Counted from the stretch's first letter, positions 13,127-21,786 are shown. The stretch is 21,786 bases of DNA from an uncultured Gardnerella sp. (GCA_947292085.1 CAMYPN010000014.1:1-21786), one strand, 5' to 3'. Program-made: numbers and translations. The notes: generated from the sequence alone by a model not told the origin.

Positions 13127-13918
13127 ATGTCTTTGGCGGACGTAAACAATGAGTTGGGTGACGAAATGCCTGTAGTTCTTAGTGATGATGAAATACGTAA
13201 AGCTGCGAATGCAGAAGACTCTGAGGGGAATGAATCTAAGTCTTCTAAAGAAAGTAGTGTACGCACTGTTGTTGTTGCTGAAGATGAAGCAGTTAACCGT
13301 ATGGATTTAGTTGCAATGCTTGAAGATAACAATTATAAAGTTGTTGGGCAGGCTGCTAATGGAGAGGAAGCTATTGAACTTACTCGCACTTATCGTCCTG
13401 ATGTAGTGTGCATGGACGTAAAAATGCCTGTTGTTGATGGTATTACTGCAGCTGCAACAATATGTGATGAAAATATTGCTCCAGTTGTTATGCTTACTGC
13501 ATTTTCTCAAGCAGACTTAGTAAAGCAGGCAACTGGTGCTGGAGCAATGGCATATGTAACTAAGCCGTATGAAGAGTCTAAGTTACTTCCAGCTTTGGAA
13601 GTTGCTATGGGACGTTTCAGTGAAATAAATGATTTGTTAGATAGTGTAGAGCGTACGGAAAGCAAGCTACAGGATGCTCAAGATCAGTTACGTAAAACTG
13701 AAGAGAAGCTAAAGAAAGCGGAAGATACTCTTGAAGAGAGAAAACTTGTTGATAGAGCAAAAGGTTTGCTTATGGACAAAGCAGGTTTCTCTGAGCAGGG
13801 CGCTTTCCGCTGGATTCAGAAGACTTCTATGGATCAGAGAATTCCTAAGAAGCGTTTAGCCATGGCAATTATTGCTAAATATAGTGATGATAAGCCTAGT
13901 AGCTCTGCCGAAGCGTGA
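13127..13918 (+). CDS. pdtaR: ANTAR-domain response regulator (PdtaR-like)
   Basis: 263 residues from ATG 13127, placed right after AAGGAAAGAGG; a longer in-frame reading from 13028 has no ribosome site and overlaps the promoter. An acidic, Ser-rich tail (1-45) precedes a receiver domain (about 46-165): acidic pair EDE, phosphoacceptor D97 in CMDVKMP, T124 in LTAF and K146 in VTKPY. A charged coiled coil (about 168-205) leads into an ANTAR domain (about 205-255: DRAKGLLMDKAGFSE, then AFRWIQKTSM). ANTAR regulators bind paired RNA hairpins when phosphorylated and act as transcription antiterminators. In mycobacteria the equivalent is PdtaR, partner of the sensor kinase PdtaS, and lies close to polA, as here. 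The long acidic N-terminal extension is unusual. The kinase is not in this window. Confidence 0.9.
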   Translation: MSLADVNNELGDEMPVVLSDDEIRKAANAEDSEGNESKSSKESSVRTVVVAEDEAVNRMDLVAMLEDNNYKVVGQAANGEEAIELTRTYRPDVVCMDVKMPVVDGITAAATICDENIAPVVMLTAFSQADLVKQATGAGAMAYVTKPYEESKLLPALEVAMGRFSEINDLLDSVERTESKLQDAQDQLRKTEEKLKKAEDTLEERKLVDRAKGLLMDKAGFSEQGAFRWIQKTSMDQRIPKKRLAMAIIAKYSDDKPSSSAEA

Positions 13919-14017
13919 CCTAAATTAAACTAGTAATAAGTTTTCTAAATTTAATAACAAGCAATAATTTATTAATAAACATATTTAAGAATACGGAATG
14001 CAGGTGGGTTGCCAGAA

Positions 14018-17000
14018 GTGAGTACCGACGTCGTCACAGAATCTTCATTAAATGAGTATGTAGCAAAAGAGACGTTGTTGGTTGTAGATGGCCACTCTCT
14101 TGCATTCCGTGCTTTTTATGCGGTTGCTGCAGATAACTTTTCTACGAGATCAGGTCAAGCCACTAATGCTATCTGGGGTTTTGTTACTATGCTTTCTCAA
14201 GTTATTGAGAAAAAGCATCCTGATAAGCTTGCTATAGCCTTCGACGTTAAAGGTGGAACTTTTAGAAATAAATTGCTTCCTCAGTACAAAGCTACTAGAG
14301 ATGCAACACCGGAAGAACTTCTTACGCAGCTTCCAATAATCCAAAAAATGTTGGATGCATTGGGTGTAACTTACATAGTAAAAACTGGTTATGAAGGTGA
14401 CGACATTATAGGAACTCTAGCTACAATGGGTTCCGAAGCTGGATACAAAACATTAGTGTTGTCTGGTGATCGTGACGCATTTCAGTTAATTAATGACAAT
14501 ATTACTGTGTTGTATCCTGGTCATCATTTTAAAGATCTTAAAGAGATGGATGCTGAAGCTGTGGAGGAAAAATACCATGTAACACCTTCACAATACCCAG
14601 ATCTAGCAGCGTTGCGAGGTGAAACTTCAGATAATATTCCTGGAGTTCCTGGAGTAGGCGATGGGTATGCAGCTAAGTGGCTTCAGCAATTTGGTAATTT
14701 GCAAGGGGTTCTTGATCACGCTAATGAAATCTCTGGTAAAAAAGGAGAGTCTTTAAGAGAAAATATAGATCAAGTGTTGTTAAATCGTAAAGTTAATGCG
14801 CTTGTTTGTGATTTGGACCTTGGTGTTAGTGTTAACGAATTAGACTATGGTAATGTTCATGCAGATGAATTAGGAAAGTTACTTACTCAACTAGAGTTTG
14901 GTGACGCTAAAAAACGTAAGATTTTAAAAACTTTTAGTAAAGGCAATAAATTAGATATCGATTCGTCTATTAAAATTATGGAATCTGCTTGCAATGATGC
15001 GAATTCTGAAAGTATAAGCGAGAACATTGATTCTAATTTATGTGACGATATGAATCGTTTCCAAGAAATCGTAGATAGCATAAGCGTAGTAAGAATCAAA
15101 TCTAAAGAAGATGTAGAACAGTGGTCTAAACATCTTAGCGATACCATCGGCTCGTATATTAGTGAGATAGAAAAAAATAGTGGTAAAAAATCTTTAGAAG
15201 AAGAAAATAGTAATTCTACTATTTTCATAAATTCTGATCTTACTTGCTACAAGCCTTTAAAAGATAGAAAAGAAATAATCTTATACGCTCAAACTAGACT
15301 TGGTGGAGATAGCCCTAGTTTGCGTGCTAATTCAATAGTTATGCTAGCAGGAAATAAAGCTGCAATAGTGAACGCTAGCGACTTAAAAAATAGTAGTGAG
15401 ATTATTTCACAATTACGTGCTTTAATACAAAAATACATTCCAATAACAATTGTTTATGATTATAAAAAGACTTTGGGGCTTTTAAATTCATTAGCATTGT
15501 ATTGCACTAAAGAATATGATTATTCTATAAAAAGTGACATTAATCCTCTTATTGATACTCGACTTGCTGCCTATTTAGTGGAACCTGATTTTACTGCCGA
15601 GAGTATAGAAAGTTTGGCTGAACATTTTCTTGATATACGGTTAGAAGGCTCACAAGATCTTGCGAATACAGCTGAGCAAGGCGAGTTAGATATACTCTCG
15701 TATGATAATGATGAATCTCAAAATAGTGATGACGATATTAGTCTTCAAAAAGAAAAGCAGCTTCTGCAGACAGCTATGCTTATTCTTTTTTTGTCTAGAT
15801 ATTTTGCGCCTAAACTTGATGCTCGTAAGCAGACTGGTCTTATGGTAAACCTTGAAATGCCTGTTTCTAGAGTCTTGCGCAAAATGGAAGATGTTGGTGC
15901 TGCTGTAGACATGAGGCGTTTGCTTGACATGCGCAATAAATTTGTAGCTGATTCTGAATTTGCTCAAAATCTTGCATGGGATATTGCTGGTGATCGCGTT
16001 AATTTACAGAGTCCAAAGCAGTTGCGTAAGACTATTTTTGAAGATATGGGTTTGAAACCTACTCGTAGAACTAAGAATGGCTCTTATACTACGAATGCCG
16101 AAGCTCTACAAGCTATGTATGCGAAGCTTGATCCAGAAGAAAAACCTAGCCAATTTTTGGGAGCTTTGCTTAAATATCGTGAAACTAATAAGTTAAAGCA
16201 GATTGTGCAAAGTCTTATAGATGCAACTAATTTGCATGATACTCGTATTCATACTACTTTTGAGCAAACGGTTGCTTCTACTGGACGTTTAAGTTCGTCG
16301 GATCCTAATTTGCAAAATATACCTAATCGTAATGCTATTGGTAGGGAAATTCGTGCAGCTTTTGTTCCAGGTGAAGGATACGAGTCTTTGATGAGTTGTG
16401 ATTATTCGCAAGTTGAGTTGCGAATAATGGCTCATGCTTCTTCAGACGAGTCATTAATTAAAGCTTTCTGCTCGGGTGTTGATTTTCATAAATATGTGGC
16501 AAGCCTTGTTTATAACATTCCTATGGAAGAAGTTAGTGCAGATCAGCGAAGTCACGTAAAAGCTATGAGTTACGGTCTTGCGTATGGTTTAAGTACTTAC
16601 GGTTTGGCTAAACAGCTGGGTATTACGCCTGCTGAAGCTGAAGTGCTCAAAAATAAGTATTTTAGTACATTCGGCAATGTTCACGACTATCTTGAATCTT
16701 TAGTAGATAAAGCGCGAAAACTAGGGTATACAGAAACAATGTTTGGTAGAAGACGCTACTTCCCGCAGTTATCTTCTGCAAATAGGGTTGCGCGTGAAGC
16801 CGCTGAGAGGGGAGCTTTAAACGCTCCAATACAGGGAACTGCAGCGGATATTATGAAAATTGCCATGATTCGTGTAGATGAAAATCTTAAAAAAGCTAAT
16901 GTAGCAAGTCGTGTAATCTTGCAAATTCATGACGAATTAGTCTTAGAAATTGCTCAAGGAGAAGAGCAGCAGGTTGAATCTATCGTTCGTGAAGCAATGG

Positions 17001-17077
17001 AACATGCTGTGGAGCTTAAAGTTCCGCTGAATGTCTCAACAGGAGTTGGTGCGGATTGGCAGTTGGCTGCGCATTAA
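14018..17077 (+). CDS. polA: DNA polymerase I
   Basis: 1019 residues if started at GTG 14018, nine bases after AGGTGGG; TTG 14009 is in frame but almost touches that site. The 5'-3' nuclease domain (about 20-320) shows LLVVDGHSLAFRAF, YEGDDI, LSGDRDAFQL and the helix-hairpin LRGETSDNIPGVPGVGDG. A middle domain (about 330-600) resembles the 3'-5' exonuclease fold, but I find no DxE motif, so proofreading is probably absent, as in mycobacteria. It carries acidic insertions. The polymerase domain has motif A SCDYSQVELRI (D795), the O-helix KAMSYGLAYGLS (Y852) and motif C QIHDELV (D972). It acts in Okazaki fragment processing and repair synthesis. It follows the response regulator by about 100 AT-rich bases without a clear terminator, so read-through is possible. 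At 1019 residues it is longer than the usual 880-940. Confidence 0.95.
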   Translation: MSTDVVTESSLNEYVAKETLLVVDGHSLAFRAFYAVAADNFSTRSGQATNAIWGFVTMLSQVIEKKHPDKLAIAFDVKGGTFRNKLLPQYKATRDATPEELLTQLPIIQKMLDALGVTYIVKTGYEGDDIIGTLATMGSEAGYKTLVLSGDRDAFQLINDNITVLYPGHHFKDLKEMDAEAVEEKYHVTPSQYPDLAALRGETSDNIPGVPGVGDGYAAKWLQQFGNLQGVLDHANEISGKKGESLRENIDQVLLNRKVNALVCDLDLGVSVNELDYGNVHADELGKLLTQLEFGDAKKRKILKTFSKGNKLDIDSSIKIMESACNDANSESISENIDSNLCDDMNRFQEIVDSISVVRIKSKEDVEQWSKHLSDTIGSYISEIEKNSGKKSLEEENSNSTIFINSDLTCYKPLKDRKEIILYAQTRLGGDSPSLRANSIVMLAGNKAAIVNASDLKNSSEIISQLRALIQKYIPITIVYDYKKTLGLLNSLALYCTKEYDYSIKSDINPLIDTRLAAYLVEPDFTAESIESLAEHFLDIRLEGSQDLANTAEQGELDILSYDNDESQNSDDDISLQKEKQLLQTAMLILFLSRYFAPKLDARKQTGLMVNLEMPVSRVLRKMEDVGAAVDMRRLLDMRNKFVADSEFAQNLAWDIAGDRVNLQSPKQLRKTIFEDMGLKPTRRTKNGSYTTNAEALQAMYAKLDPEEKPSQFLGALLKYRETNKLKQIVQSLIDATNLHDTRIHTTFEQTVASTGRLSSSDPNLQNIPNRNAIGREIRAAFVPGEGYESLMSCDYSQVELRIMAHASSDESLIKAFCSGVDFHKYVASLVYNIPMEEVSADQRSHVKAMSYGLAYGLSTYGLAKQLGITPAEAEVLKNKYFSTFGNVHDYLESLVDKARKLGYTETMFGRRRYFPQLSSANRVAREAAERGALNAPIQGTAADIMKIAMIRVDENLKKANVASRVILQIHDELVLEIAQGEEQQVESIVREAMEHAVELKVPLNVSTGVGADWQLAAH

Positions 17078-17204
17078 AGATACTTAAAATTATGTATGTT
17101 TTTAGAAGCATTTGATTGTTATAGTAGAGTATTAACAGTGTTGTTTTATTTGTGCGTATTTAGTGCAAGTAAGATGCAGAACTAGGTTATAGAGAGGAAG
17201 ATTT

Positions 17205-18095
17205 ATGACTACGTTATATCAAACTGTTCAGGCACTTGAATCATTGTATCCATTAAAGAATGCGGAATCGTGGGATGCTCCTGGATTAATAGTAGGTGAT
17301 TTGTCTTCCCAGGTTCATCGAATTGTTTGCGTTTCTGATCCTACATTAGCTACGGTTCGTAGAGCTTGCGGTATGGATGGTGATTTGCTTATAACGCATC
17401 ATCCGCTTTTTTATAAGCCTGTACATGAAGTCTCTGGCAATGGTGTTAGAGGTGAGATTGTACGCTATTTGGTAGAGAGTCACTGCGCATTGTGGGTTGG
17501 TCATACTAACGCTGATGTTGCCTGGCGTGGTGTTGCTCACGCTGCTGCTGATTATTTTGGATTACAATATTTGCATCCGCTTGTTCCTTCGAAAGACACT
17601 GATTTGTACGGTAGAGAAGTCGGTATTGGACGAGTTGGTGAGCTTCCTGCACCTATGGCTTTACGCGATTTTGCTCAGAGAGTGTTCGATGCTTTGCCAC
17701 AAACACAAGTTGGCGTACAAGTTTGCGGTGATATTAATACTATGGTTCGTCGTGTTGCAGTTGTTCCTGGAGCTGGTGACTCATACTTGGATAAGGTACG
17801 AGAGTGCGAAGCTGACGTGTATGTTACTAGCGATATGAGGCATCATCCTACTTTGGATTCGATTGAGCGTTCACGTTACGAATTACAGTTACGACAGTCT
17901 TGTGGCTTAATGAACGAAACAAATAATAGGGTTCGACCTGCTATAATAAACACTTCTCACAGTGCTATAGAATCTTTATGGTTCAACTATGCAATACCAG
18001 ATATTGCTGATGCTGTTGAGAATGTTTCTGGAGCTAGACCAGAAGTTACTTGGTTTGGTATTGCGTGCGATCCTTGGAATTACGTTATACATTAG
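17205..18095 (+). CDS. NIF3-like dinuclear metal-binding protein (YbgI/Nif3 family)
   Basis: 296 residues, ribosome site GAGAGGAAG before ATG. Family motifs are present in order: ESWDAPGL near the N-terminus, THHPLFYK (H65, H66), GHTNADVA (H100, D104), VTSDMRHH, and NTSHSAIE near the C-terminus. In solved family members, conserved His, Asp and Glu residues hold two metal ions inside a hexameric ring. The family is often labelled GTP cyclohydrolase 1 type 2, but the biochemical role remains unsettled, so that label should be used with care. It is cytoplasmic: no signal or membrane helix. It lies between polA and glgX in the same direction, separated from each by more than 100 bases, so it may be transcribed alone. 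Length is typical or slightly long. Confidence 0.88.
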   Translation: MTTLYQTVQALESLYPLKNAESWDAPGLIVGDLSSQVHRIVCVSDPTLATVRRACGMDGDLLITHHPLFYKPVHEVSGNGVRGEIVRYLVESHCALWVGHTNADVAWRGVAHAAADYFGLQYLHPLVPSKDTDLYGREVGIGRVGELPAPMALRDFAQRVFDALPQTQVGVQVCGDINTMVRRVAVVPGAGDSYLDKVRECEADVYVTSDMRHHPTLDSIERSRYELQLRQSCGLMNETNNRVRPAIINTSHSAIESLWFNYAIPDIADAVENVSGARPEVTWFGIACDPWNYVIH

Positions 18096-18193
18096 TTGTT
18101 TCGTGATTTTGCATGAAATATGTGTAGTTTTACAAATTTTAGTTAAGTTTTTACAAATAACGCCGACACTGTTATGAAACTTTAGCGAATATA

Positions 18194-18208
18194 TGAGATA
18201 CTGTAACT
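18194..18208 (+). promoter_or_regulatory. Extended -10 promoter placing glgX start on its own ATG
   Basis: TGA at 18194-18196 followed by GATACT (18197-18202) forms an extended -10 (TGn). The expected transcription start is about 18209, which is the A of the glgX ATG. No Shine-Dalgarno sequence is visible in 18180-18208. The -35 is poor (TTATGA, 19 bases away), as is common with extended -10 promoters. Confidence 0.5.
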
Positions 18209-20347
18209 ATGCAGATTAGACCAGGATCTATGTATCCGCTTGGAGCCAATTATGATGGTGCCGGCGTGAATTTTGCGCTGTTTTCCGAAGTTGCAAAGCG
18301 CGTTGAATTATGCTTGTTTGATGAGCAGGATAATGAAACTCGTATCGATATGATCGAGCAGAATTCCTATGTGTGGCATGTTTACGTGTCTGGAATTCAA
18401 CCAGGTCAAAGATATGGTTATCGTGTTCATGGTCCTTATGACCCTGCTCATGGTTTGTGGTGTAATCCACACAAATTACTTCTTGACCCTTATGCGAAGG
18501 CTATAGAAGGAAATATTGATGGCGATGAAAGCTTGTTCTCGTACTGGTTCAATAATCCAGATGATGTTACAGCAATGAATACTTTAGATTCAGCGCCTCA
18601 TACTATGAAAGCAGCGGTTATTAACCCATATTTCGATTGGGGTAATGATCAGCATCCAATGATTCCTTACCATGATTGTGTTATTTATGAAGCACATGTT
18701 CGTGGTATGACTAATTTGGATCGCAAAGTTCCTCCTGAAATTCGTGGAACGTACGCTGGTTTAGCTCATCCAGATGTTATAGCGTATTTGAAAAAGCTTG
18801 GTGTTACAGCTATTGAGCTAATGCCTATTCATCAGTTCGTAAATGATTCTTTCCTGCAGAATAAAGGGCTGAGTAACTATTGGGGTTATAACACAATTGG
18901 ATTCTTTGCTCCGCAAAATTCTTATTCAAGTTCTGGGCAGCGTGGCGAGCAGGTGAATGAGTTTAAATCCATGGTAAAGGCTTATCATGCTGCTGGAATG
19001 GAAGTTATTCTTGATGTTGTTTACAACCACACTGCAGAAGGTAATGACCGTGGTCCTACATTGAGTTTCCGTGGAATAGACAATCGTGCTTATTATCGTC
19101 TTGTAGATAATGATCAGCGTCATTATTTTGATACTACAGGTACTGGAAATTCTCTGTTGATGCGTTCGCCTAAAGCTTTGCGTTTAATTACCGACAGTTT
19201 GCGATATTGGGTTACGCAAATGCATGTTGATGGTTTCCGTTTCGATTTGGCTGCTACTTTGGCTCGACAGTTCCAGGAAGTGGATAAGCTTTCCGCATTC
19301 TTCGATATTATTGAGCAGGATCCTATAATTTCTAATGTTAAGCTTATTGCTGAGCCTTGGGATATTGGCGTAGGTGGCTACCAGGTGGGTGGTTTCCCTG
19401 CAAGTTGGTCTGAATGGAATGGCCGATATCGTGATTGTGTACGTGATTTTTGGCGTTCTCAACCTTCGACTTTACCTGAGTTCGCTAGTCGTTTAATGGG
19501 TAGTTCTGATTTATATGAGCAGAATGGTCGTAAACCTGTTGCTTCTGTAAACTTTATAACTGCTCATGATGGTTTTACTATGAACGATTTAGTGAGCTAT
19601 AACGAGAAACATAATGAAGCCAATAAGGAAGGTAATAGGGACGGAGCAAACGATAATCGTTCGTGGAATTGCGGTGTAGAAGGTCCAACAAATATTCACG
19701 ATGTTAATGAGTTGCGTGAGAGACAAATTCGTAATTTGTTCTCTACTTTACTTGTAAGCCAGGGTATACCTATGATTTGTGCTGGAGACGAAGTTATGCG
19801 TACTCAGCACGGTAATAATAATGCTTACTGCCAAGATAATAGCATTTCGTGGATGAGCTGGAATTACGACGAAACTCAGCGTGATATGTTTGATTTCGTT
19901 TCAAAGTTAATTCATTTGCGTTTGAGCCATCCTGTTTTGCATCGTCGTAGGTTCTTTACAGGTAGATCTGCAAGTGATGATGTGTCCGATATTCCACAAG
20001 TAGAGTGGCTTGATCATAACGGTACAGTTATGGACATGGAAGATTGGTCAAATACTCATGCGCTTTCAGTAATGGTTTATTTGAACGGTTCTGACATTCC
20101 AGAAACAGACTGGTATGGAAGCAGAATGGTTGATAATGATTTTATCCTCATATTTAACGCACATTATGAGCCAATTACTTTCACTCTTCCAGATAAACGT
20201 TATGGTGAAAAATGGACTCTTGTTGTAGATACTAATAATCCTAAAGGCCCAGAATTGCATTATGAGGCAGGTTTCAATATTGTCGCTCACTCTAGGAGTT
20301 TTATGCTTTTAATGAGCGAGAGCAAACCTGAACATCCTATGGATTAA
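18209..20347 (+). CDS. glgX: Glycogen debranching enzyme GlgX (GH13)
   Basis: 712 residues. An N-terminal CBM48-type beta domain (about 1-130, starting RPGSMYPLGANYDGAGVNFALFS) is followed by the GH13 catalytic barrel. Region I DVVYNHT (269-275), region II GFRFD with nucleophile D346, region III IAEPWD with acid/base E382, and region IV TAHDGF (H453, D454) are all complete. YEAHVRGMT and the ANDNRSWNCG loop are characteristic of GlgX/TreX debranching enzymes. The enzyme hydrolyses alpha-1,6 branch points in glycogen limit dextrins in the cytoplasm, releasing short malto-oligosaccharides. With the secreted amylase in the same window it forms a route for using glycogen. The start is supported by the family N-terminus despite the lack of a ribosome site. 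It ends at a strong bidirectional terminator shared with the opposing gene. Confidence 0.95.
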   Translation: MQIRPGSMYPLGANYDGAGVNFALFSEVAKRVELCLFDEQDNETRIDMIEQNSYVWHVYVSGIQPGQRYGYRVHGPYDPAHGLWCNPHKLLLDPYAKAIEGNIDGDESLFSYWFNNPDDVTAMNTLDSAPHTMKAAVINPYFDWGNDQHPMIPYHDCVIYEAHVRGMTNLDRKVPPEIRGTYAGLAHPDVIAYLKKLGVTAIELMPIHQFVNDSFLQNKGLSNYWGYNTIGFFAPQNSYSSSGQRGEQVNEFKSMVKAYHAAGMEVILDVVYNHTAEGNDRGPTLSFRGIDNRAYYRLVDNDQRHYFDTTGTGNSLLMRSPKALRLITDSLRYWVTQMHVDGFRFDLAATLARQFQEVDKLSAFFDIIEQDPIISNVKLIAEPWDIGVGGYQVGGFPASWSEWNGRYRDCVRDFWRSQPSTLPEFASRLMGSSDLYEQNGRKPVASVNFITAHDGFTMNDLVSYNEKHNEANKEGNRDGANDNRSWNCGVEGPTNIHDVNELRERQIRNLFSTLLVSQGIPMICAGDEVMRTQHGNNNAYCQDNSISWMSWNYDETQRDMFDFVSKLIHLRLSHPVLHRRRFFTGRSASDDVSDIPQVEWLDHNGTVMDMEDWSNTHALSVMVYLNGSDIPETDWYGSRMVDNDFILIFNAHYEPITFTLPDKRYGEKWTLVVDTNNPKGPELHYEAGFNIVAHSRSFMLLMSESKPEHPMD

Positions 20348-20373
20348 CTGTAATCAATTTTATTAAATAAAAG

Positions 20374-20420
20374 TAAGGCGGATGGTATTAATCATCCGCC
20401 TTATTAGTTTTTATTTATTA
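20374..20420. terminator. Bidirectional terminator between glgX and the reverse-strand gene
   Basis: TAAGGCGGATG (20374-20384) pairs perfectly with CATCCGCCTTA (20393-20403) around an eight-base loop. On the + strand, TTAGTTTTTATTT follows. On the - strand the equivalent tail is CTTTTATTTAATAAAA. It suits both converging genes. Confidence 0.88.
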
Positions 20421-20430
20421 ATTTTGATAT

Positions 20431-21543
20431 CTATGAATTGGCTTTAAGTTTTTCATCCAAGGCTTGAGAAATAAGCGTTCTGTTAATTTTCGATTGCAAT
20501 CTATCGCTTTCCATTGCAGCAACTTGACGTGAGAACACAATAATCCAACCCAGGAAAAGCATGCAGGATAAAGCTTCAACATTTGTAAGAGTATTGTTGC
20601 CCTTAATCCACTGGCTTCCAGCCCATGATGTTAGTAATACAGCCAAATCTGATGCTATGTAAAAAGTTTTTGAAAGCTGTGGAGCAAGCCAAGGTAGAAA
20701 TATTAGCATAGTGCAAATCAGCCCTGTAACTCCTCTTGCGCATGTGTCGTGCAGAACTGGGTGAGGAGTGTATCGGAATGTACCAATACCAATAAAAGCT
20801 ATACCGCCAAGTATAAGCAGCATTGCCATAATTCCTGTACGAATGTAGAAGTGTCGTGGCGAACGTTTTTTATCGTTTTGATAAACTTGTTCTCTCTGAG
20901 TAGCTATGAATTCTGAAACCGCAAAGTAACTTGTAATAATAATGCATATTCCGGAAAGTATTAAAGTTGCGTTAAACATGCTGGCTGCAAATGTTGTGCG
21001 GTCACCTAGTTGAGAGAAGTTGTTGTTATACCAGTATGGATCGTCAGAGGTAAGTCCTGCTGTTGCTGCTCCTGAAATTACGAAAAGTGGTAGCAAAGAA
21101 GCTACAGTTTTTGCTTCCAGCAATTCTGCTTGAACTAAAGTTGCGTATCCTACAATTCCAGAAAGTGCAGAGCATAAAACGGGAAGATAACTGTTAACAA
21201 CAGCCCTACCAACGATGCTATTTATAATAGATAGCATCGCAAAAGACATAAGAAACATTGTTGCGCCGTAAATAGTTGATAACGCAACTAATTCAAAAAC
21301 GTGCTTAGCAATTCTAAAGATTTTTTGTTCATTAAAGAAATAGTTGGTTCGCAAATATCCTACCGCAAAAGTGCACATACTGCATGCTGCTACGATACCT
21401 GATGTTACGCTAAATAATCTTTGACTTACTAGCCATATAGGAGGCATAGCAGACATGTACCATGATATTACGGCTATACTAATCACTGCGCATACTAAGA
21501 AAGCAATAAGTCCCGCAGCTTCAGCGCGTTGAAAACGTCCCAT
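20431..21543 (-). CDS. Polytopic membrane protein of unknown function
   Basis: 370 residues read leftward, start ATG at 21541-21543 with AAGGAT about four bases upstream, stop at 20431-20433. I count about nine or ten hydrophobic helices. A short basic N-terminus (MGRFQRAEAAG) starts straight into the first helix. A soluble loop around residues 165-180 contains GLTSDDPYWYNNNFSQLG, and another loop has RQ/KR-rich charged residues (NDKKRSPRH). The C-terminal tail after the last helix is charged and helical (about 340-370). The NFSQLG motif and the later HDTCARG loop loosely recall small actinobacterial DUF998-type membrane proteins, but I do not recognise the family with confidence. No catalytic or nucleotide-binding motif is visible. 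It stands alone, transcribed against glgX, with its own promoter beside the divergent tRNA-Pro gene. Confidence 0.8.
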   Translation of the reverse strand: MGRFQRAEAAGLIAFLVCAVISIAVISWYMSAMPPIWLVSQRLFSVTSGIVAACSMCTFAVGYLRTNYFFNEQKIFRIAKHVFELVALSTIYGATMFLMSFAMLSIINSIVGRAVVNSYLPVLCSALSGIVGYATLVQAELLEAKTVASLLPLFVISGAATAGLTSDDPYWYNNNFSQLGDRTTFAASMFNATLILSGICIIITSYFAVSEFIATQREQVYQNDKKRSPRHFYIRTGIMAMLLILGGIAFIGIGTFRYTPHPVLHDTCARGVTGLICTMLIFLPWLAPQLSKTFYIASDLAVLLTSWAGSQWIKGNNTLTNVEALSCMLFLGWIIVFSRQVAAMESDRLQSKINRTLISQALDEKLKANS

Positions 21544-21595
21544 ATCGATCCTTGCTAGTTGTAAGTCTTTTACTATTTTAGCTTGTTATATCGTA

Positions 21596-21624
21596 TTTAT
21601 AACAGTTTTGTGTGAATAGTTGAA
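21596..21624 (-). promoter_or_regulatory. Promoter of the reverse-strand membrane protein gene
   Basis: Read on the - strand: TTCAAC (21624-21619), a 17-base spacer, TATAAA (21601-21596). The start would be about 45 bases before the ATG. Confidence 0.55.
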
Positions 21625-21667
21625 TTATTTGTACTGAAAATATTACAAATTTATAGTGTGTCGTGGT

Positions 21668-21696
21668 TTGCGTTTGTCGAAAATCTGCGCTAATAT
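21668..21696 (+). promoter_or_regulatory. Promoter of tRNA-Pro gene
   Basis: TTGCGT (21668-21673), exactly 17 bases, TAATAT (21691-21696). Start near 21703, about 36 bases before the tRNA. Confidence 0.7.
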
Positions 21697-21738
21697 AGTC
21701 AATTGTGCTCAGAAGCCATGGTTATGGTTTTGAAGCCT

Positions 21739-21786
21739 CGGGGTGTAGCGCAGTTTGGTAGCGCGCCTGCTTTGGGAGCAGGATGT
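21739..21786 (+). tRNA. tRNA-Pro (anticodon TGG), 5' part; 3' end outside window
   Basis: Acceptor 5' strand CGGGGTG (21739-21745), D arm GCGC/GCGC around AGTTTGGTA, and anticodon stem CCTGC/GCAGG (21766-21770 with 21778-21782) with loop TTTGGGA, placing TGG at 21773-21775. The T arm and 3' acceptor strand lie beyond the window. TGG reads CCA and, with modification, other Pro codons. Confidence 0.93.

Noticed and set aside
1-21786. Mobile elements, CRISPR arrays, prophage or defence genes
   Set aside because: No transposase, integrase, regularly spaced repeats, toxin-antitoxin pair or restriction gene was found; base composition looks even by eye.

Overview
The window looks like chromosome from a low-GC member of the Bifidobacteriaceae, most likely Gardnerella or a close relative. 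This is inferred, not matched to a database. The reasons are AT-rich codon use in otherwise actinobacterial genes, the order pyk ... ANTAR response regulator - polA (also seen in mycobacteria), an actinobacterial-type DNA polymerase I O-helix with Tyr, and a secreted, membrane-anchored alpha-amylase beside glycogen genes, which suits a glycogen-feeding mucosal bacterium. I see no phage, insertion sequence, CRISPR array or plasmid signature.

Layout. (1) 2-775: the 3' end of pyruvate kinase, two hairpins, and a tRNA gene with a CAA anticodon but a short variable loop. (2) 848-7131: three surface or envelope genes, each its own transcription unit. They are an anchored GH13 alpha-amylase, a zinc-ribbon/transmembrane/vWA/C-type-lectin protein, and an anchored GH3 NagZ-like glycosidase. 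(3) 7225-12910: the most interesting block. A short leader ORF with three consecutive Trp codons plus a fourth is followed by a 12-bp intrinsic terminator. Behind it lie two tandem ECF-type S components, a fused two-domain ECF ATPase, an EcfT transmembrane protein and a MenA/UbiA-type prenyltransferase. (4) 13042-17077: an ANTAR response regulator (PdtaR-like) and DNA polymerase I. (5) 17205-20347: a NIF3-like metal protein and the glycogen debranching enzyme GlgX, whose mRNA may be leaderless. (6) 20374-21786: a bidirectional terminator, a reverse-strand polytopic membrane protein of unknown function, and the 5' part of tRNA-Pro(TGG).

How the genes work together. Amylase (outside the cell), GlgX (inside) and pyruvate kinase (end of glycolysis) form a glycogen-to-pyruvate theme. 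The NagZ-like enzyme and the lectin/vWA protein point to cell-wall and surface work. The ECF block is best read as a vitamin-type uptake system whose S components are switched on when charged tRNA-Trp runs low. That makes tryptophan or an indole/anthranilate-type precursor the leading candidate substrate. The tandem S components share almost identical stretches in the parts expected to contact EcfT and differ elsewhere, so one energising module may serve two related substrates. The prenyltransferase at the end of the block is an unexplained partner.
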